Origin: Saccharomycopsis malanga
Lineage: Eukaryota; Ascomycota; Saccharomycetes; Ascoideales; Saccharomycopsidaceae
Length of the DNA stretch: 64,000 nt
Direction of reading: 5' to 3'
NCBI GenBank assembly: GCA_004014935.1
Contig: CP025321.1
Location: 1,860,001 to 1,924,000, forward strand
Shown here: positions 59,955-64,000 of the stretch, piece after piece
Numbering within the stretch: the first letter of the stretch is position 1
Layout of the letters: the number at the start of each line of letters is the position of its first letter
Made by a program: the position numbers and the translations under genes
The notes under the pieces: generated by a model
The model's input: the letters and a program-made list of their open reading frames with translations, nothing else
Told to the model about the DNA's origin: nothing
The model's database searches: none

Positions 59955-60133
59955 CCACTGGGCCGTATGGCTCAGTGGTCAGAGCTCTCGGAGAAGAGAA
60001 AAACAAGACCTAACAGGAACATGGGTGAGCCAACTATGATCAAAAGGACATGATTGGGCTTTTCCCCTTGGACATGGCGCGTATATACCAAACTGATATG
60101 TACTGGGCTTGAAATATATGATATTGTTACTAT
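59955..60133 (+). mobile_element. Short-family element S17
   Basis: Plus strand, well preserved. CCACTGGGCCGTATGGCTCA head with a perfect 10-bp self-complementary arm, GTGGTCAGAGCTCTCGGAG, AAAACAAGACCTAACAGGAA, GGGTGAGCCAACTATGATC, GGACATGATTGGGC. The 3' end is TACTGGGCTTGAAATATATG plus an ATTGTTACTATTAT tail. Box B absent. Nearly the same sequence is present inverted as S19. Confidence 0.75.
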
Positions 60134-60198
60134 TATCGTAATATTCATGCAAATCAATTTAATAAATGCAAATCAAACTATATCAACTAGACCAAGGG

Positions 60199-60240
60199 GC
60201 CACTGGGTAGGAGAAGAGAAAAGACATGAAATATAAGTAT
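60199..60240 (+). mobile_element. Short-family deletion fragment S18
   Basis: GCCACTGGGTAGGAGAAGAG, then AAAAGACATGAAATATAAG: head and tail with nothing between. S19 appears inserted into its tail. Confidence 0.4.
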
Positions 60241-60418
60241 TAATAAGAATATCATATATTTCGAGCCAGTACATATCGGCTTCGTATATAAGCGCCATGT
60301 CCAAGGGGAAAAGCCCAATCATGTCCTTTTGATCATAGTTGGCTCACCCATATTCCTGTTAGGTCTTGTTTTTCTCTTCTCCGAGAGCTCTGACCACTGA
60401 GCCATACGGCCCAGCGGC
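60239..60418 (-). mobile_element. Short-family element S19, inverted partner of S17
   Basis: Minus strand. Read on that strand it matches S17 over almost its full length (CCGCTGGGCCGTATGGCTCA head; ACTGGCTCGAAATATATG end). AATATAAGT occurs at 60230-60238 and 60419-60427, and the bases beyond partly match too, so a target-site duplication of 9 or more bp is likely. The left copy overlaps the tail of S18. Confidence 0.7.
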
Positions 60419-60483
60419 AATATAAGTCTATTATTAAGATGGATTGGCATTGAATGGGTACAACAATAGCTGATTATGTTAAA

Positions 60484-60709
60484 GGATAAAAGGCCTTGAA
60501 GGATAATTCAGCAGATTATACCCTAGCAAAAGAGAAATGGCCAAGCAGGATAGCTTAGCAGATAGTACTCTCGAAAAAGAGAAAGAGGCCTACCAGGTAT
60601 ATGGGGTCGATTCCCAATATGGACACTTTTACTCACTGCTTTTTACAATATTGAAGGTGACTTGGTAAAACCCAGTGGGAAGGCTTAAAATATAAGATTA
60701 TTATAATCT
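60484..60709 (+). mobile_element. Short-family element S20, two modules, box B retained
   Basis: Plus strand. Two AGCAGATTATACC / AGCAGATAGTACTCTCG modules replace the head, then GGCCTACCAGGTATATGG, box B-type GGGGTCGATTCCC (60602-60615), a GGACACTTTTACTCACTGC body as in S14, and GGCTTAAAATATAAG with an ATTATTATAA tail. Directly 5' of long element E in the same orientation. Confidence 0.65.
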
Positions 60710-60716
60710 ACAATGT

Positions 60717-61770
60717 AGTGGGACGATCAAAAGGTACTTGAGTAGCACATTCCAGTGTCCCATGGTCTTGTCTCCTTTGGAAAAAAATGCATATTAATTG
60801 TTAAAATGTCGTCTTGAAAAGTAAAGATATACCTCTTTTCAACAGAAATATGCCTATATGCCTTACTGCTCCCAAGTGGCCAAGTTGGTTAGGCCATGCG
60901 CCACACGAAACAGTGCAGAGTAGTGCAGAAAATGAAGTGTGGCGTTCCTCACTTGGGGTTTTGGTACTCGATTCGCGCTGTTGACATTTTGGAGGAATTA
61001 TCAAACATTTTATTGAATTAAATCTATGCCATCCAGGTTAATTTGTTTTGCAAAGGCATACTCCAGTATCCTGAATTTTTTTACCATATGTTTGTACTAA
61101 TTATAATGAAAATAAACTAGATTTCCCAATAAACATTTGATAAAACGAAAAATTGCCAATTTTGAGAAAAAGTTGATTTTGTTAAACCATATTCTAGAGT
61201 CTTTACAGCAGCCAAAACCCTACAAAAGCTGTATTTCTATACTATTCAAAAACTAAAGATTTGTACCGTGTACTATGTTATAACATTTGGCTTTTATAAA
61301 TCATCAAATAGTGAGAATGTATCATTTTGTTGAAAATAACACATACTTAGTTAAAAACTGATTTTTTCATCCCTCAGGGAGTGATTCCTGACAATATTAC
61401 ATAGGTTCTGGTTACCTTTAAGGGTTTTATTATGCTTTTGTCAAGATTTAATGAGCTTTGCCCCTAGGAAACACCCATCTCAAGAGCTAAAAAATGCATG
61501 GTTTATTATAGGTTCTTTGAGAGGCCTATGTTGAATGAATATCATTAAACAATGTCAAACGAGCATATTTTAACCTTGGCAATATAGTGAATATTTTTGT
61601 CAGGCTCGGTAAAGTGTAATGTGCTGATTAAGAAGCTTAATATGTTGGTTCATGGGAGGCCGTTTTAAAAATAACCTTTTAATCCTTATAAGTTCTTGTT
61701 GCAAACGGTTTAATGTTATTTTAACTTTTGTTTTTTGTTTTTTCGCTGCTTCTGTTTATGATTTATTGGA
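60717..61770 (+). mobile_element. Long tRNA-headed element, copy E
   Basis: Plus strand. Leader starts GACGATCAAAAGGTACTTGA, as in copy B. Head near 60877-60985: GGCCAAGTTGGTTAGGCC, CGCCACAC and GTGTGGCG arms with two units, and TACTCGATTCGCG. The body follows the family to about CGCTGCTTCTGTTTATGA; beyond about 61770 the sequence no longer matches A, B or C. Confidence 0.7.
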
Positions 61771-61802
61771 GATTGGCGAAGTTGAGTGAAATATGTGGAA
61801 TT

Positions 61803-61960
61803 GATGGTATGTTCCTATTGGCTTAGTCCTCTGGTTGATCGAATATCCATTTGATTACATTATTTTTTGTTTACAATTGGTCTTCCAATTCTCGTTGACT
61901 CGTTGATACTTGGAGTATATTTTCTCCTTTGGGGGTTTCTTCTAAATTACATCAAAGACC
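61803..61960. repeat. Diverged repeat block, partner of 45231-45400
   Basis: Contains GGCTTAGTCCTCTGGTTGAT, ACATTATTTTTTGTTT and ATTGGTCTTC in the same order as 45231-45400. It follows element E where its 3' part would be expected. Confidence 0.4.
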
Positions 61961-62023
61961 ACCAACAATTCTGACACTCTTAAAAACGCGTTCAATATTC
62001 GCTTACAAGCCAGAAAATTATTG

Positions 62024-62120
62024 GGCTTTACTTACTTCTCTTAAGGTAGCGCGTATATACGAAACTCATATGAACTGTGCTTAAAATATATGAGATTATC
62101 ATTATTATAATATAATCTAC
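62024..62120 (+). mobile_element. Short-family element S21, 5' truncated
   Basis: Begins inside the body at ATTATTGGGCTTTAC, continues GCGCGTATATACGAAACTCA, TGTGCTTAAAATATATGAG, and ends with an ATTATTATAA tail. 5' truncation is expected of incomplete reverse transcription. Confidence 0.55.
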
Positions 62121-62123
62121 GTA

Positions 62124-62150
62124 CCAACCACTGAGTCATAGGCCCAGTGG
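62124..62150 (-). mobile_element. Short-family head fragment S22
   Basis: Minus strand CCACTGGGCCTATGACTCAG then TGG: the palindromic head only. Next to it on the plus strand lies GGGCTTGAAATAA, a tail fragment, so the junction is rearranged. Confidence 0.4.
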
Positions 62151-62179
62151 TTGGGCTTGAAATAAAACCTCACCCAAAA

Positions 62180-62900
62180 CTTAAAAAAAGTTGAAATAAA
62201 ACAAAAAGCAATATAAACCTATAGAATGCTGTCAAGCGATAAATAGCCATGATCTGAGAGGTGAAAAGCACGAGTTTTCACACATTATGTGTTATTTTCA
62301 ACAAATTGATACATTCTCCCTATTACATAGTTTACAAATGCCAAATATTGTAACAAAGTACATAGAACAAAATTTTTGGTCTTAAAGAGCATAAAAATAT
62401 AACTTTTTTATGATTTGGTTTTCTGCAAAGGCTCTAGAATATGATTTTAAACAATCAACTTTTCCTCAAAATTGACAATTTTCCATTATATCAAATATTT
62501 ATTCGAAAATCTATTATTTTTCATTATAAATAATACAGTAATATAGAAAAAAAATAGCTTTGCTGTATTATGCTTGCTTAAATTAAAATAACTTGGATAG
62601 AACTGAGTTTATTCAACAAAACGTTTGATGATTACTCCAAAACTTCAACAGCCCGAATCGAGTACCAAAACCCCAAGTGAGGAACGCCACACTTCATTTT
62701 CTGCACTATTATGTACTATTCTGCACTATTATGCACTATTTTGTGTGGCGCATGGCCTAACCAACTTGGCCACCTGGCAATAGTAAGGCATATAGGCAGA
62801 TTTCTGCTGAAAAGAATTATATATTTCAATCCAATCACACCGTAGGACTAGAAGTTTACCAATGGTGTCTCAGTCAAAATGGAGCCAAAAAAGCTTGTTT
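62180..62900 (-). mobile_element. Long tRNA-headed element, copy F, 3' part missing
   Basis: Minus strand. Head near 62645-62780 with CGCCACAC and GTGTGGCG arms, four 10-bp units (one altered) and CGAATCGAGTACC. The leader at the right matches AGTAAGGCATATAGG and continues diverged to about 62900. The body runs left to about 62180 and lacks the 3' third of the family. Confidence 0.65.
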
Positions 62901-63369
62901 TCAGTAATGAAAATCTGCCAATTTTATAAATGGCAACTATTTCCACATATTTTGAATATTATGCAATAATAAAGCAGTCTCATTGATGGTAAACTGATAT
63001 ATGCTTTTGTCCACTGGTTTTCCACCGGTTTTCCACACTAATGTCTCGAACATGTGAATATTACATGATACAATGTATATAAAAAGTATACAACATATAC
63101 TGTTGGCAATAAATTACATAGTAGATGGATTTTGCCCATTCTCCATAAACCTTGTTATTACAAAAGTCTTCAACATTTGATAAGCTCAACTTTATTATTT
63201 ATACGTTCTGCCAACACTGTTTGCTTGGCCATATCATCTACTAAACAAGCACTATTTGATGGTTACGTCTACATTTGCGTATGCTGCTGCAAAGATGTGC
63301 AGAAAAGCTTTTAGAATGCTGAATAAAGCAAGTTAAACTAGCTATTTTATACACCAACCAACGCCAAAG

Positions 63370-64000
63370 CTAAGGGACCTTCATGTAGGCATCCTGTGGA
63401 ATATTGGCTTTGCTAGCATTAAAGTTTTGGAGCGCCGCATTGAGGTCCCAATTGCTCTGCTCCGCTAACATTCCTGCAAAGTTGATATTGAGCTTGGTCG
63501 CCAGTATGATCCTGATAAGCAACTCTTGCTGCTGTGTGGTAAGCTTGGCAGCAATCTCTGGCGGAATCGTGATGTTAGTGGCTGTGGCTAGTGGCGAGCC
63601 TGAGGTGATGCTCACTGTGGCTGGTATGGTTCCGACCACCGGGGCCCCGGATTGCGACTGAGCTCCGGTCGCGACACTGGTCGGAACTCCTGCGGCGCTC
63701 GCAGGCTTCCAGGCGTCAACTCCAGCATACGGTCTGACTACAAGCAAGTCTGATGCAATAACAAAAGAGTTCCCTGCAGAAACAACAAGCCAGCTCCGGT
63801 CAAAGGACCTTCTAGCCAAAGCTGTGGCGGTGCTGCCACTACTAGTTTTGTTGTATCGACTCTTGTGAGCGCTTTTGGACGCAGTTTTCTGCTCCACAGG
63901 CGGCAGAACCTCTTCGAATTCACCATGTAAGACAATCATAACCGCTTGCGCAGTAATTTTCCAAGAATCGGTCGAAAACTGCTCAGGATTGGTAGTGAGC
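63370..64000 (-). CDS. MEX67: MEX67, mRNA export receptor (C-terminal part, partial)
   Basis: Open from the right edge to the stop at 63370, so this is the C-terminal ~209 residues; the rest lies beyond the window. The end of the NTF2-like domain is visible: SWKITAQAVMIVLHGEFEEV, RSFDRSWLVVSAGNSFVIASDLLVVRPY. A Gly/Ala/Ser/Thr linker follows, then the UBA-like TAP-C domain: LTTQQQELLIRIILATKLN, MLAEQSNWDLNAALQNF. Mex67 with Mtr2 carries mRNPs through nuclear pores; the NTF2-like domain binds Mtr2 and the UBA-like end binds FG-nucleoporins. The CTG codon in IILATKLN falls in a hydrophobic helix position, which favours Leu. Confidence 0.93.
   Translation of the reverse strand, partial: LTTNPEQFSTDSWKITAQAVMIVLHGEFEEVLPPVEQKTASKSAHKSRYNKTSSGSTATALARRSFDRSWLVVSAGNSFVIASDLLVVRPYAGVDAWKPASAAGVPTSVATGAQSQSGAPVVGTIPATVSITSGSPLATATNITIPPEIAAKLTTQQQELLIRIILATKLNINFAGMLAEQSNWDLNAALQNFNASKANIPQDAYMKVP

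Larger units (their letters stand above)
59837..63369. other. Dense repeat cluster
   Basis: About 3.5 kb between RCK2 and MEX67 with no gene. Order: S17 (59955-60133, plus), S18 fragment (60199-60240), S19 (60239-60418, minus), S20 (60484-60709, plus), long element E (60717-61770, plus), the diverged block (61803-61960), S21 (62024-62120), a head fragment S22 (62124-62150) and long element F (62180-62900, minus). The final ~470 bp before MEX67 are AT-rich and empty. Largest such cluster in the window. Confidence 0.75.

Noticed and set aside
1-64000. CRISPR arrays, bacterial operons, prophage or toxin genes
   Set aside because: No spaced direct repeats of CRISPR type; all tandem arrays here are contiguous. 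Gene content and introns are eukaryotic.

Overview
This window is nuclear DNA from a budding yeast (Saccharomycotina). It is AT-rich overall, with single-copy yeast orthologues in compact genes, TACTAAC-type introns of 55-62 nt, a TACTAAT branch point upstream of the ribosomal-protein gene RPL29, and tRNA genes close to Saccharomyces sequences. It carries BTA1 (betaine-lipid synthase), which Saccharomyces lacks but many other yeasts keep. TGA, TAA and TAG all end genes normally. The few in-frame CTG codons I could judge (in MEX67 and LYS2) sit where a hydrophobic residue is expected, so I read CTG as Leu, without certainty. I do not name the species.

Layout. 0-9 kb: end of an unknown gene, a membrane protein, HPC2, a YPQ-type vacuolar PQ-loop transporter, RPL29 and a two-RRM protein. 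10-14.5 kb: SMC2 and a small membrane protein. 14.5-16.5 kb: repeats. 16.5-25.2 kb: OMA1, LYS2 and a Q-rich acidic protein. 25.4-27.2 kb: repeats. 27.3-38.8 kb: PTH1, RVS167, CAB1, a mitochondrial protein and SKY1. 39-40.9 kb: a 9-bp satellite and AT-rich spacer. 41-44.3 kb: EXG1 and an IES4-like gene. 44.5-47 kb: repeats. 47-56.5 kb: RNA14, BTA1 with an in-frame TGA, a BIG1/VOA1-like gene, tRNA-Val(AAC), an intron-bearing tRNA-Gln(UUG) and a coiled-coil protein. 56.5-58.3 kb: repeats. 58.3-59.8 kb: RCK2. 59.9-63 kb: dense repeats. 63.4 kb to the edge: the end of MEX67.

The genes are ordinary housekeeping genes with no operon-like logic. The unusual content lies between them: two families of non-coding dispersed elements with tRNA-like, Pol III-type signals. 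The short family (about 90-290 bp, some 20 copies) opens with a hairpin that overlaps a box A. Some copies keep a box B, and copies end in a CTGGGCTTGAAATATAAG segment followed by an ATT-type tail. One copy has a perfect 14-bp target-site duplication. The long family (about 1.39 kb when complete, six copies, no coding capacity) has an internal tRNA-like head whose stem encloses a variable tandem repeat. One complete copy has a near-perfect 15/16-bp duplication, and its 3' end resembles that of the short family. In five of six cases a short element lies just 5' of the long one in the same orientation. I infer SINE-like retroposons moved by a LINE-type reverse transcriptase encoded elsewhere. 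No such ORF is in this window.
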